Shown piece by piece: positions 17,197-26,895 of a stretch of 64,000 bases of DNA (the first letter of the stretch is position 1; each line of letters begins with the position of its first letter). Below the pieces are notes generated by a model that searched no databases, had not been told where the DNA came from, and was given only the letters and a program-made list of their open reading frames with translations. Source of the DNA: Roseiarcus sp036489975 (GTDB lineage Bacteria > Pseudomonadota > Alphaproteobacteria > Rhizobiales > Beijerinckiaceae); the NCBI GenBank assembly GCA_036489975.1, contig DASXES010000053.1, positions 1 through 64,000 on the forward strand, written 5' to 3'. Both the position numbers and the translations under genes were made by a program.

Positions 17197-17897
17197 GGAC
17201 CCCCTCGCGAAGGCTCGAAATCCGGGATATGCGCGTGGCTCATGGCGTAGGCGCGGAAGGCGTCGATTTCCGCTTCGCTTGGATCGACGCCGGTAAAGGC
17301 CTTGAGATAGTACGGCGTGAGTTTGAGGCGGGCCTCGATGGGCTCACCGGGGTCGAGCGCGTAATAGCCGATCTGCATGGAGTAGAGCACCCGCGCGCGG
17401 ACGAATGCGTCCTCATCCTCGTAGCCGAAGCGCACGAACAGAGCTTTCAGCGCTTCGGTCCTCAGTCGATCGGAGCGGTCGACGGCCTTGCGGACGCTCC
17501 GAGAGCGGCGCGCCCATTCGCGAACGGCGAAATCGAGCCGCGGGCTGAAGATCGAGGGATCGACCCAGCAGCGAAACACGTTGCAGACCGCCTGATTGAC
17601 GCTCGCCGCTTGCGCTTGCGCCTGCGCCACGATCGAACCGGTGTTAAGCGCCTCCCAACGGTCGCGCAGGGCGTCCAGCAGCTCGTCGCGATTCTTGAAA
17701 TACCAGTAGAAGCTCGACCGCGACACGTCGAGCCGTTCGCTCAAGGCGAGCACGGTCACATGGTCGACGCCATCGACAGCGAGCGCGGTCAGCGCGAGGT
17801 CGAGCCAGTCGTCGCGGGTCGCCTTGACGGCGCCCGATCGCGCCGGCCGCTGCGGCGGCGAGCCCGAAGGCGCCGGCGAGAGTGCAGAAGCGGTCAT
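17193..17897 (-). CDS. TetR/AcrR-family regulator
   Basis: 234 residues. The N-terminal helix-turn-helix is clear at about 25-75: DDWLDLALTALAVDGVDHVTV, LSERLDVSRSSFYWYFKNRDELL. The ligand domain is low in motifs. It sits inside the demethylation block, 23 bp after the flavoprotein gene and overlapping soxB by 4 bp, so it very likely controls these genes in response to a methylated amine or its product. That is inference from position. Confidence 0.88.
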   Translation of the reverse strand: MTASALSPAPSGSPPQRPARSGAVKATRDDWLDLALTALAVDGVDHVTVLALSERLDVSRSSFYWYFKNRDELLDALRDRWEALNTGSIVAQAQAQAASVNQAVCNVFRCWVDPSIFSPRLDFAVREWARRSRSVRKAVDRSDRLRTEALKALFVRFGYEDEDAFVRARVLYSMQIGYYALDPGEPIEARLKLTPYYLKAFTGVDPSEAEIDAFRAYAMSHAHIPDFEPSRGGP

Positions 17898-17920
17898 CGG
17901 TCAGTTCGTCGCCCGGTTCG

Positions 17921-20335
17921 TCATGCCCGCATCGCCGCGCCCGTCGGATCGTACGGCGAAGGCTCGATCACGCGCGCTCTTCGCTCGTCGCCGACGATAT
18001 GCACGCTGAGCTCGGCGCCGACCTCCGCTGCCTCCGGCGCGACAAGGGCCATCGCCAGGCTCTTTGCCAAAGTGTGGCCATAGCCGCCGGAGGTTATGAA
18101 GCCGACAATCGCGCCCGACCGCCAGACCGGCTCGTAGCCGGCGGCGTCGGCGTCGAGCGCATCGATTTCGAGCGTGACCAGCTGGCGCTCGGGCGGGGGC
18201 CCCTTGCTCTCCATGAGCGCCGCCTCGCGGCCGATAAAATCGCCCTTGTCCCAGGCGACCCAGCGGTCCATGCCGGTCATGCGCGGGGTGCGATCCTGAG
18301 TGAATTCCGCCGACCACATGCCGAAGCTCTTTTCGAGCCTGAGCGACAGCAGCGCGTTATAGCCATATTCCCGCAACCCCAGCTCGCGCCCGGCTTCGAT
18401 GAGGGTCCGGCGCAAGGCCGCGTGCTCGATCGCGCGACAATTGATCTCGTAGCCGAGTTCGCCAGTCACCGACAGGCGCGCGACCTTCGCCCGCACGAGG
18501 CCCACATCCAGCGTCGTCGCGCCCATGAACGGCAGGGCGGCGTTCGACACGTCCTGATGGGTGACGCGCGCGATGAGTTCGCGCGATTTCGGGCCGGAGA
18601 GCGCAAAGCCGATCACATCGTCGGAAATGTCGCGCACGCTCACGCCTTCGCGGGCGTGTTGGGCGAACCAGCGCATATGCCATTGGCGAAGATAGTAGGA
18701 GCCCTCGATCCAGAACGTCCCGTCGCCCCAGTTGATGATGGTGAGGTCGCCCTTGAGCTTACCGGTCTCGGACAGCATCGGCGCAAGCCGCGCTCGCCCG
18801 CGCTTGGGCAGACGAGCCACGGTCATCCAGTCGAGCCAGCTTTCGGCCTCCGGGCCTGTCACCTCGTAACGCGAGAACGCAGCGATATCGAGGAGGCCGA
18901 CCCCCCCGCGCGCCGTGCGGCATTCGTCGCCAACAATGTCGAAAGCGTTCGACCGTTTGAGGGTCGGCTTCTCGTTGAATCCGGGCGGAGCGAAGAAGAG
19001 CGGGACCTCGAGCCCCCACGAATTCCCCCAGTGGCAGCCGGCGGCGGTCATCGCGTCGTAGGCCGGCGTCATCTTGAGTGGCCGGCCGGCGGGCAATTGC
19101 TCGTTGGGATAGGTCATGACGAAGCGACGGGCGTAGAACTCGCCGGTCGTCTGCCTGATATATTCGCGATTGGAGGCGTAGGGCCCGTAGCGGGCGATGT
19201 CGAGGCCGTAGACGTCCGTGCACGCCTCGCCATGGATCATCCATTCCGCCAGCGCCTTGCCGACGCCGCCGCCCTGGAGGAACCCCGCCATGACGCCGCA
19301 GGCGAGCCAATAGCCGCGTTTGCCGGCGACCGGGCCGATGAGCGGATTGCCGTCCGGCGAGAAGGTGAAGGCGCCGTTGATCCATTTGCGCACGCCAGCC
19401 GTCTGCAAAACAGGATAGCGGCGGTGAACGAGCTCGAGCTCGGCGGCGATGCGGTCGATATTCTCCTGCAGGAGCTCGACGCCGTAGTCCCAGGGCGCGC
19501 CGTCCATCGACCAGTGCTGGGGGTTGGTCTCATAAATGCCGACCAGCATGCCCTTCTGGTCCTGGCGCATGTAGGTGAACCCTTCGAGGTCCACCACCAT
19601 CGGCAGTTCGCTATTCAGCGCTGCGATCTCGGGAATTGTCTCGGTCAGGAGGTAGTGATGCTCGAGCGGCGACAGCGGAAGGTCGAGTCCGACCATTCGC
19701 CCGACCTGCTTCGCCCATAAGCCTCCGGCGTTGACGATGTGCTCGGCGTTGATGACGCCCGCTTCAGTGATGAGGTCCCAGGAGAAGTCCCGGCGTTGCT
19801 TCACCTCCAGCACCCGATTGTGCTCGATCACGGTCGCGCCGCGTTTTTTGGCTGCGCCGGCGTAAGCCCAGACTGTCCCTGTGGTGTCGACATAGCCTTC
19901 GCGATCCGCCCACATGCCTCCGAGAACGCCGTCCACGTTGATGATCGGGCAGCGCGCCTTAATCTCCTGAGGCGTAACCAGGCGAACGTCGTCGATGCCG
20001 ATCGCCTGGAAGCGACGATAGGACGCTTGCAGCCACTGCCAGCGTTCCGGCGCGGAAGCCACGTGAATGCCGCCGGTCATGTGCATGCCGATCGACTGGC
20101 CCGACTCGGCTTCGACCGCTTTCAGAAGATCGATCGTATAAGCCTGGAGGACCGCCATATTGGGGTTGGCGTTGAGCGCGTGAAAGCCGCCAGCCGCGTG
20201 CCAGGACGAGCCCGCGGTCAAGACCGAACGCTCCACCAGCGCAACGTCGCTCCACCCGTACTTCGTAAGATGGTAAAGAACGGAAGCTCCAACGACGCCC
20301 CCGCCAATAACGACGACGCGATAGTGCGCTTTCAT
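17921..20335 (-). CDS. Dimethylglycine / sarcosine dehydrogenase-type flavoprotein
   Basis: 804 residues, two halves. The N-terminal DAO-type FAD domain has VVVIGGGVVGASVLYHL and SSWHAAGGFHALN. The His at residue 46 is the position of covalent FAD attachment in dimethylglycine dehydrogenase. The C-terminal half is GcvT-like with the folate-binding pattern (GVGLLDIAAFSRYEVTGPEA, GELGYEIN, LRLEKSFGMW). It would oxidise dimethylglycine or sarcosine and pass the methyl carbon to tetrahydrofolate. With soxBDAG downstream, a two-step dimethylglycine to sarcosine to glycine route is the natural reading. Confidence 0.88.
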   Translation of the reverse strand: MKAHYRVVVIGGGVVGASVLYHLTKYGWSDVALVERSVLTAGSSWHAAGGFHALNANPNMAVLQAYTIDLLKAVEAESGQSIGMHMTGGIHVASAPERWQWLQASYRRFQAIGIDDVRLVTPQEIKARCPIINVDGVLGGMWADREGYVDTTGTVWAYAGAAKKRGATVIEHNRVLEVKQRRDFSWDLITEAGVINAEHIVNAGGLWAKQVGRMVGLDLPLSPLEHHYLLTETIPEIAALNSELPMVVDLEGFTYMRQDQKGMLVGIYETNPQHWSMDGAPWDYGVELLQENIDRIAAELELVHRRYPVLQTAGVRKWINGAFTFSPDGNPLIGPVAGKRGYWLACGVMAGFLQGGGVGKALAEWMIHGEACTDVYGLDIARYGPYASNREYIRQTTGEFYARRFVMTYPNEQLPAGRPLKMTPAYDAMTAAGCHWGNSWGLEVPLFFAPPGFNEKPTLKRSNAFDIVGDECRTARGGVGLLDIAAFSRYEVTGPEAESWLDWMTVARLPKRGRARLAPMLSETGKLKGDLTIINWGDGTFWIEGSYYLRQWHMRWFAQHAREGVSVRDISDDVIGFALSGPKSRELIARVTHQDVSNAALPFMGATTLDVGLVRAKVARLSVTGELGYEINCRAIEHAALRRTLIEAGRELGLREYGYNALLSLRLEKSFGMWSAEFTQDRTPRMTGMDRWVAWDKGDFIGREAALMESKGPPPERQLVTLEIDALDADAAGYEPVWRSGAIVGFITSGGYGHTLAKSLAMALVAPEAAEVGAELSVHIVGDERRARVIEPSPYDPTGAAMRA

Positions 20336-20749
20336 CCGCGGGCCCCTGTACCCAAACGCCTGTGGGCCGATGCTACCGGACCCCTCGGCGCTCGTCTAGA
20401 CATCCATGTCCAGTCGGGGTCGGCGTGATCTACTTTGTCGGCAACTGTGGCTTTTGTCGCCTTGTCGGGCACGGCCGAATATGCGTATGGATGGCGGCGG
20501 TCTGCGTCGGCTGCAACGCTCGGATTCGCCCACCCGATCCGTCTCCTTTGCGGTTAGAGAGGACGCATCGGCGCAATCCAAGGCTGTTTCTGCAGGGCCG
20601 GAGAGGGTCGTAATGTGTGTCTGGGAAGGGCGGCAAGCGGGATTGCCTGTATATTCGAGGGGCTTTTAGAAGCTCGGCGAGTGTGACGGAGCATCTGGAG
20701 ACCAGGTGTTGTTCGTACGCGTGCATGCGTTCTGAGGCGAAGGGGTGGG
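20336..20749. other. Gap between demethylation and exopolysaccharide blocks
   Basis: A 414-bp divergent upstream region that should hold promoters for both blocks. Short frames exist in all directions but none has a good ribosome-binding site and recognisable product. No riboswitch, palindrome or standard sigma70 pair stood out. GGCGAAGGGGTGGG just before 20750 serves as ribosome-binding site for the next gene. Confidence 0.5.
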
Positions 20750-22048
20750 ATGAGGCGGAGCGGGGCCTTGACGCTCGGGGCGGTCCTGACGCTTGGCGGG
20801 GTAACCGGCGGCTGGGGGCAGGAGCTATCGGGCTCTCTAGCCGCGGCGAATACGCCGTCGTGGGATGCGTTTGTTCTGCCGACCCTTCCGGAGAATTGGG
20901 CTGATTTGCCTTTCAGACTGACGGCCTCCCAAACCGAGTCCTACAATTCCAACATCAACGAGGTCCCACTCGGCTCTTTCGTTCCGTCAGGCGAATCGCT
21001 TGGCGATGTCACGTCGACGACGAACCTTGGCTTCTCAACCAAGGCAAACCTCTACAATCAACAGCTATACCTCGACACGACGTTCGGTGTGATACGTTAT
21101 CTTCATCATACCGGATTTAATTCAGATATTTACTCGGTAAGCGCCGGCGATAACTGGACCCTGACATCGCGCTGCTCAGGAAATCTTGGCGTAAGCCTCT
21201 CCAAGTCGCCTGTCGAAATCACCGCGTCGGTGATAACGGCGTCGGGAGTTGGAAGCGGCGTCAACTATGCGACGTCGAGCGCCTTCAACGAAACCGGAAA
21301 ATGTGGGATCGCCAATGGGTATTCGTTGCTGTTCAATTCGGGCTGGTCCGAAATCACAAATTCAAATCCATTGGACGCGCTCAACAACAACCGGACGGTG
21401 ATGCTATCCGCCGGCATAGAATACGCCAAAGGGGCGAGCACCATTACAGGGCTCGTCAACAATTCTGAAACCCTCTATAACCGCAGCGCCGCTGTGACTG
21501 TTGTCGGATTGGCGAACGTCACCGACTTTCACACCTTCACCCTGGCTTATACTCGACAAATCAACGCCAACTTTTCTGTGAGCGCGTCAATCGGATTGGT
21601 CGGGACGACGAACGCATTCACTCTGGGTCTGCCGAGGACGCTTCTGCCGATCTATACACTCGGGTCGACGTGGTCGCTGACGCCGAAACTGGCTCTGAAT
21701 GCATCCGCGTCAAAAACGATTTCGCCTCCGACAACGGTGATCGCCAACGCCGAAACGGCCTACGATGCTCAGATGAGTCTAACCTATGCAATGACACCCA
21801 AGGTCGCCATCAATGTCGGAGGCTCGATCAGCTACACGAATGGGGCGTTCACGCCGGCGGTGCTGACCGACCTGGCGCCCGTGCTGACCGGCGCTTCGGA
21901 TTTTTACAGCGTGAACGCCGGCTTGAGCTACACCATCACGCCGTTCCTGTCCGCCGGGCTGAACGCCTCATATACCGAGCGCGTCACGGACCACACGATT
22001 ACTCCGCAAGATTTGGTGACCGTAAGTCTGAACTATAGACCGTACTAG
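20750..22048 (+). CDS. Outer-membrane beta-barrel protein of an exopolysaccharide locus
   Basis: 432 residues. A signal peptide (residues 1-23, ending GGWGQ) is followed by alternating polar/hydrophobic strands rich in Ser, Thr, Asn and aromatic residues, closing with LVTVSLNYRPY. A terminal aromatic residue is the usual mark of an outer-membrane barrel. Position before a Wza-like gene suggests the barrel component of polysaccharide export (EpsL-like), but I could not identify a specific family motif. Codon and residue use is more AT-rich and Asn-rich than neighbours, which is normal for barrels. Confidence 0.7.
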   Translation: MRRSGALTLGAVLTLGGVTGGWGQELSGSLAAANTPSWDAFVLPTLPENWADLPFRLTASQTESYNSNINEVPLGSFVPSGESLGDVTSTTNLGFSTKANLYNQQLYLDTTFGVIRYLHHTGFNSDIYSVSAGDNWTLTSRCSGNLGVSLSKSPVEITASVITASGVGSGVNYATSSAFNETGKCGIANGYSLLFNSGWSEITNSNPLDALNNNRTVMLSAGIEYAKGASTITGLVNNSETLYNRSAAVTVVGLANVTDFHTFTLAYTRQINANFSVSASIGLVGTTNAFTLGLPRTLLPIYTLGSTWSLTPKLALNASASKTISPPTTVIANAETAYDAQMSLTYAMTPKVAINVGGSISYTNGAFTPAVLTDLAPVLTGASDFYSVNAGLSYTITPFLSAGLNASYTERVTDHTITPQDLVTVSLNYRPY

Positions 22049-22074
22049 CAGTCCGAAGTGGGAGAACGGAAGCG

Positions 22075-22899
22075 ATGCTGACAACGATGCGAATGGCCCG
22101 GTCCAGGACGCCATGGCCGGCGATCCTGACCATTGTGGGCCTTCTCCTTCTGGTGGTCGGAGTGGTCGCTCCCGATTTGGCGCGCGCCGGCGGGCGGATC
22201 CTCACGCCGCAGGACGTCGTCTCCATTAAAGTTGTCAACCAGCCGGACATGGACACGACGGCTCGCGTCGAGACCGACGGAACGATCGACTTCCCTTACG
22301 TCGGCCGGATCAGGGCTGCGGGGTTGACCCAAGACCAGGTCGCACGGGCGATTGAAAGACAGTTGGCGTCGCGACAAATCGTCACCGAGCCACATGTGCT
22401 GGTCGAGATCTCTACCTTCGGCACGCAAGCCAGCGTGCAGGGCCAGGTCGGCGTGCCAGGGGTCTATACGCTCGATCGCCCGACGAATCTGACGCAGCTG
22501 ATCTCCCGGGCTGGGGGCCTCAGGGATTCCGCCATTGGCGGAACGATCACGGTGCGCCGCGGTGCGACGATCAGAAGGTTCGACTCAAGGGACATCCAGG
22601 CTGGCCGTGGCCCTGGCGCTGAATTTCGGATCGCCAATAACGATGAGGTTTTTGTCGACCTGGCGCCGTTTTACTATCTTTACGGCTACGTGAACAAAGC
22701 GGGGGAGTACCCGCTGCTGCGTCCTCTTACGGTCCAGCAGGCGATCTCGGTTGCCGGCGGATTGGCGGCCGTGGGATCAGAATGGCGCATCAGGATCAAG
22801 CGCAAGTCAGGCAACGGCCAAACGTACGAAGTCCCCGCTTCGCTTGACGATCAGGTCGAGGCAGGCGATACGATTATTATCAGCGAGCGCATATTCTAG
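22075..22899 (+). CDS. Polysaccharide biosynthesis/export protein (Wza-like)
   Basis: 274 residues. An N-terminal hydrophobic signal region (AILTIVGLLLLVVGVVAP) is followed by the poly-export domain (ILTPQDVVSIKVVNQPDM, ETDGTIDFPYVGRIRAAGLT) and SLBB-type domains (VQGQVGVPGVYTLDRPTNLT and YGYVNKAGEYPLLRPLTV). It probably forms the periplasmic and outer-membrane polysaccharide conduit. No lipobox Cys is seen after the signal, unlike E. coli Wza. It follows the barrel gene by 26 bp with a GGGAGAACGG ribosome-binding site. Confidence 0.88.
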   Translation: MLTTMRMARSRTPWPAILTIVGLLLLVVGVVAPDLARAGGRILTPQDVVSIKVVNQPDMDTTARVETDGTIDFPYVGRIRAAGLTQDQVARAIERQLASRQIVTEPHVLVEISTFGTQASVQGQVGVPGVYTLDRPTNLTQLISRAGGLRDSAIGGTITVRRGATIRRFDSRDIQAGRGPGAEFRIANNDEVFVDLAPFYYLYGYVNKAGEYPLLRPLTVQQAISVAGGLAAVGSEWRIRIKRKSGNGQTYEVPASLDDQVEAGDTIIISERIF

Positions 22900-22955
22900 T
22901 CACCAAACTCTGCTATGCATGGTTTTGGATTTGGCTGGAGCGCAGGAGGCGGGTC

Positions 22956-24353
22956 GTGTCGGTAAGCCAAATTCTGACCATCCTTTTGCGTCGGGGGTGG
23001 ATTGTCGTGCTGTCGCTCCTGACGACGACGATCGTGGCTGGAGCGGTGTTGCTGTTCGTGCCGGGCCGCTACGACGCGGTCGCGACCGCGAGCATCGACC
23101 CGGGCAACGTTGATCCGATCACCGACGCGACAAACGGCGCCGGCATGATCGGGCTGATGCAGGGCAACATTCTTGCGCTTGTCGGCAGCCAAAGGGTCGC
23201 GACAGACGTCGTCAGGCGATTGAATCTGAGCGAGAATCCTCAGGTTCAGGAAAATTTCCGGAAGTCCAGCTCATTTGGCCGCGAGAGCATCGATGAGTGG
23301 ATGGCCGCCAGTTTAGTGGCGAATGTCAAGCCTGAGTTCACTATGGGTACGAACGTCCTGGCGATCAAATATAAGTCAGGCGACCCGAACCAGGCGGCGC
23401 TGATCGCCAATGCGTTCCTCGCGGCGACAATCGACGGCTCGGTTGCGATGAAAGCCGCTGAAGGCGACCAAAGCGCGCGGTGGTTCGCGCCGCAACTCGA
23501 CGAATTGCGTAAGGAGTTGGAGGACGCCCGCGCGGCGCTGGCGTCTTTCCAGGCGAAGACGAATATCGTGGCCCCGAGCCAGGGCGGGGATCGCGAAACC
23601 AGCCAATACATGGCGATCAGCGACCAATTGTCGAACGCCAGGGGCGCGTTGACTAGTCTCCGGAGCCGCCTGACAAGTGGCTCGACCGACCTGTCGAACG
23701 ATCCCCAGGACCCCGATCTGCAAATTCTCTCCGGTTTAAAAGAAAAGCTGGCGAACGAGGAAGGCAATATTGCGGCCTCCAAGGGCGTCCTCGGCACGAA
23801 TAATCCGAAGATGGTGGCCGAACAGGCTAATATGGCCTCGGTTCGCAGGCAGATTGGCGAAGCCACCGAGAAGATGCGCCGACACCTGAAAGATCGCATC
23901 GACCTGGCGCAAACCCAGATCGATTCCCTCGAGGCCGAGCAAGCCCAAGCGCAGAAGTCGTTGATCCAGGTTCAAGCGCAGCGCGACCGGCTGAGCCAGC
24001 TGCAGCGCGATGTCGACTTCCGCGCCGAACAGCTCAACGCTCGGGAGAAGGCGGCGGAAGATGCGAAGCTGAAAAGCAAGCTGACATTTTCCGATATGAC
24101 CGTTCTCGACAAGGCGTCTCCACCCGTCGCGCCCGCATTTCCAAAACCGTTTGTCGTGCTGCCTGTCGGGATCGCCGCTGGGCTCGCGCTCGGGCTAATC
24201 CTCGCGCTTCTCGCGGAAGCGGCAGATCGGAGGGTCCGCTTCCCGGTCGATCTGGAACATGCGGCCTCCGCTCCGTTTTTGGGCGCCCTCGACGGCGCGC
24301 GTCGCTCGAGGGCGCGCATTAGCGCGTCAAACCGCAGCCTGCGACCCGTATGA
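22956..24353 (+). CDS. Chain-length determinant (Wzz/EpsF-like) protein
   Basis: 465 residues from GTG 22956 behind CAGGAGGCGGG. It has the Wzz topology: an N-terminal membrane segment (WIVVLSLLTTTIVAGAVLLFV), a long periplasmic part with coiled coil at about 170-385 rich in Glu, Gln, Arg and Leu, and a second membrane segment (PFVVLPVGIAAGLALGLILAL) preceded by a Pro-rich PPVAPAFPKP motif. No kinase domain is fused. The partner is the separate gene at 24526. It would set the length of the exported polysaccharide. Confidence 0.88.
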   Translation: MSVSQILTILLRRGWIVVLSLLTTTIVAGAVLLFVPGRYDAVATASIDPGNVDPITDATNGAGMIGLMQGNILALVGSQRVATDVVRRLNLSENPQVQENFRKSSSFGRESIDEWMAASLVANVKPEFTMGTNVLAIKYKSGDPNQAALIANAFLAATIDGSVAMKAAEGDQSARWFAPQLDELRKELEDARAALASFQAKTNIVAPSQGGDRETSQYMAISDQLSNARGALTSLRSRLTSGSTDLSNDPQDPDLQILSGLKEKLANEEGNIAASKGVLGTNNPKMVAEQANMASVRRQIGEATEKMRRHLKDRIDLAQTQIDSLEAEQAQAQKSLIQVQAQRDRLSQLQRDVDFRAEQLNAREKAAEDAKLKSKLTFSDMTVLDKASPPVAPAFPKPFVVLPVGIAAGLALGLILALLAEAADRRVRFPVDLEHAASAPFLGALDGARRSRARISASNRSLRPV

Positions 24354-24525
24354 GTCGATGATACGCGACCGTATATTCCACGGTCGAACGGCTGTCGGGT
24401 CGCCACGGCTCCGCCCAAAGGCCCAGAATGGTTTGAAAAACAAACAAATTATGGGGTAACGTCCTTAGCGGGATCCCGTCGGGGAGTAGACGGATCCACA
24501 CAGTTGAGTATTGAAAGCTTGAGCC

Positions 24526-25419
24526 ATGGCGAGCAAACCGAGCTATAACAAGGATGTAGACAACATCGTCGCGGTGCAGACGTCGAAGGACCCGATCGAG
24601 CAGCAGATCTTGGCGGCCGGCAATCTGAGCGAGGCTCAGGTCGAGGCGATCCGCGGATTTCAGCGGCGCAAAGGGCTGACGTTTGGGGAAGCGGCGATCG
24701 CGCTGGGCTTGGTGCGCCGCGACAGTTTGTTTCTCGCGCTGTCGAAGCGCTACAATTATCCAGTTCTGAATTTCGGCGTCGACGAGGCCCGGTTTTCGCG
24801 CGAGCTGGTCGTCGGGTACCAGCCCTTCAGCGCCGCGGCGGAGGCCTTCCGCTCCGTGCGGTCTGCCCTTGCAACAGGGCCGCTGTCGCAGGGGAAGAAC
24901 GCATTCGCCGTCATCGGGCCCCATGCCCGGGTCGGGGTGACCTATTTCGCCGCCAATCTGGCTCTGTCCTTCGCCCAGATGGCGGTTCCTACGCTCCTTG
25001 TCGACGCCAACCTAAGGAAGCCGAGACTCACGGCCCTGTTTGGCGTCGATCCGAAGACGGAGGGCTTAGTCGAGGCCTTGACTCATGGCGAGGCCGAACT
25101 GCCGCCCGTCACCATCGACATCGTCCCCGGTTTGTCGCTGCTCGTCGCCGGGGCGACCCCGCCCCATCCTCAGGAATTGCTGAGCTCCAAGGAATTCCTC
25201 ACCCTATCGCAGAACGCCCAGCGCAATTACGGCGTGGTCATTTACGACACGCCTGCGGCGCTTGAGAGCGCCGACGCCTATGTTGTTGCGTCCCGGGTGG
25301 GCGCCGCTATCGTCGCGGCTCGGCGGCATCGAACGAAAGTGAGAGACATAACCAAAATCGCCCGAGCGCTGGAGGGCTTCCAGTGCGACATCGTGGGCAC
25401 GGTTCTCTCGCGCTTCTGA
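24526..25419 (+). CDS. EpsG-like tyrosine kinase homologue with degenerate P-loop
   Basis: 297 residues. The N-terminal 30-80 region (FGEAAIALGLVRRDSLFLALS) resembles the GspE/MshE N-terminal module seen in EpsG-type kinases. The nucleotide domain follows. Walker A' is intact (LLVDANLRKPR, 157-167), and so is the YDTPAALESAD segment, but the Walker A position reads GPHARVGVT (131-139) in place of GxxGxGKS/T, with no Lys. There is no Tyr-rich C-terminal tail: the protein ends TVLSRF. Context says it regulates chain length with the 22956 gene. The motif loss suggests reduced or absent catalysis. Confidence 0.8.
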   Translation: MASKPSYNKDVDNIVAVQTSKDPIEQQILAAGNLSEAQVEAIRGFQRRKGLTFGEAAIALGLVRRDSLFLALSKRYNYPVLNFGVDEARFSRELVVGYQPFSAAAEAFRSVRSALATGPLSQGKNAFAVIGPHARVGVTYFAANLALSFAQMAVPTLLVDANLRKPRLTALFGVDPKTEGLVEALTHGEAELPPVTIDIVPGLSLLVAGATPPHPQELLSSKEFLTLSQNAQRNYGVVIYDTPAALESADAYVVASRVGAAIVAARRHRTKVRDITKIARALEGFQCDIVGTVLSRF

Positions 25420-25449
25420 CGGCACAGCTCGTCCCATCGAGCCGCCGGC

Positions 25450-25737
25450 CTATCGCGCCAGCTTGTGCAGATAATCCCAAGTGTAGAGGCCGGTGTCGTG
25501 GCCGTCGTCGAACACGATCTTGATCGCGTAGTTGCCAACCGGCTCGATCGCGATGATGGCGACGTTCTCCTTACCCGTGACCGTCCTTTTCTGGCTCGGC
25601 GAATGGCCTTGCACCTCAGCGCTTGGGCTCTCCACCCGCAGCAGCTCGGCGGGGAGGCGGATGACCTGACCGTCGTCGAACGCGACTTCCAGCACGCGCC
25701 CTTTCTCCATCGCGGTAATATCAGTCGGCCAGGCCAT
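25450..25737 (-). CDS. DUF971 protein
   Basis: 95 residues of the DUF971 family, related to the N-terminal domain of gamma-butyrobetaine hydroxylase: LEVAFDDGQVIRLPAELLRV and YAIKIVFDDGHDTGLYTWDYL are its two conserved blocks. The protein is often encoded beside Mrp/ApbC, as here (11 bp after it). A role in Fe-S assembly is suggested by this recurrent pairing, not shown. Confidence 0.88.
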   Translation of the reverse strand: MAWPTDITAMEKGRVLEVAFDDGQVIRLPAELLRVESPSAEVQGHSPSQKRTVTGKENVAIIAIEPVGNYAIKIVFDDGHDTGLYTWDYLHKLAR

Positions 25738-25748
25738 CGCGGTTCACT

Positions 25749-26894
25749 TCACTCGAGGATACGGATGCGCGGCGCTGGCTTTGCGCCCGTTGCGCCGGTT
25801 GCGAGCGTGTCCGCCACCCGTCGCGCGATCTCGAGAAAAGCGTTGGCTTGCGGGCTCTCCGGCATGCTCGCGACCACGGGTCGCCCGTCATCGGAATTCA
25901 CGCGAATGGTGATGTCGAGCGGCACTTCGCCGAGGAACGGAACGCCAAGCTTTTCGGCCTCCTTGCGCGCCCCACCGTGCGAAAAAACATCTGTTCGTCC
26001 GCCACAATGCGGGCAGACGAAATAGCTCATATTCTCGACCACGCCGAGCAGCGGAATTTTGACCTGGTTGAACATCGCAATGCCTCGACGGGCGTCGATG
26101 AGCGCCAGATCCTGGGGCGTCGACACGATAACCGCTCCCGCCAGCGGCACGTTCTGGGCCATCGTCAGTTGCGTGTCGCCAGTGCCCGGCGGCATGTCGA
26201 CGACGAGCACGTCGAGTTCACCCCAAACGACCTCCCGCAAGAGCTGGTTTAGCGCCGAGACCACCATCGGTCCGCGCCAGACCACCGGCGCGCCCTCGTC
26301 GATCAGGAACCCGATCGACATCACCTTGACCCCGAAGCTTTCGAGGGGAATGAGCCTCTTGCCGTCGGGCGCCAAGGCTGGCTTGGAGTTGATCCCGAAC
26401 AGCTTGGGCATGGAGGGCCCGAAGAGATCAGCGTCGAGAACTCCGACTGCAAGTCCGAGTTTGGCGAGGCCCACGGCCAGATTGCAGGCCACGGTCGACT
26501 TCCCCACGCCGCCCTTGCCCGAGGCGACTGCGATGATGTGCTTAACCCCGGGCAGCGGTTCGCTCGGGCGCCCGTGCCGGACTGGCGGCGCCTTGCTCTC
26601 ATGGGCGTGCCCGGCATGGGCATGACCCGGCGATCCGCTCAGGGTCCGCGCCGACTCGGCGGTCAGTGTCACGACTGCGCCCGCGACGCCCGGAATTGCT
26701 CTGATCGCGGCCTCGGCCTGAGCCCGCATCGGCTCCATCGTCTTGGCCCGCGCCGGATCGATGGCGATCGCGGCGAAGACTTTGCCCTCACGAATGGTGA
26801 TGCCGGAAATCGCCCCGGAATCGGGCAGAGAGGCGCGTCCGTCCGGGCCGGGAATCCCCGCCAGCGCCGTCATGATCTCGTCGCGAGAAACCAC
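25749..26894 (-). CDS. Mrp/ApbC-family Fe-S carrier ATPase
   Basis: 381 residues. The N-terminal DUF59/MIP18 domain (residues 1-85) is followed by a His-rich linker (HAHAGHAHE) and the P-loop ATPase domain with deviant Walker A GKGGVGKST, the VVDMPPGTGD segment and the Cys pair CPHC (in YFVCPHCGG) that holds the bridging Fe-S cluster. The start is taken as GTG 26894, 1 bp after the cysG stop and 5 bp from GGAAGGA. An ATG seven codons in is an alternative. It probably delivers Fe-S clusters to target proteins. Confidence 0.92.
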   Translation of the reverse strand: MVSRDEIMTALAGIPGPDGRASLPDSGAISGITIREGKVFAAIAIDPARAKTMEPMRAQAEAAIRAIPGVAGAVVTLTAESARTLSGSPGHAHAGHAHESKAPPVRHGRPSEPLPGVKHIIAVASGKGGVGKSTVACNLAVGLAKLGLAVGVLDADLFGPSMPKLFGINSKPALAPDGKRLIPLESFGVKVMSIGFLIDEGAPVVWRGPMVVSALNQLLREVVWGELDVLVVDMPPGTGDTQLTMAQNVPLAGAVIVSTPQDLALIDARRGIAMFNQVKIPLLGVVENMSYFVCPHCGGRTDVFSHGGARKEAEKLGVPFLGEVPLDITIRVNSDDGRPVVASMPESPQANAFLEIARRVADTLATGATGAKPAPRIRILE

Positions 26895-26895
26895 T

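Noticed and set aside
20396..20726. Short frames on both strands in the gap before the exopolysaccharide genes
   Set aside because: None combines a ribosome-binding site with a recognisable or biased protein sequence.
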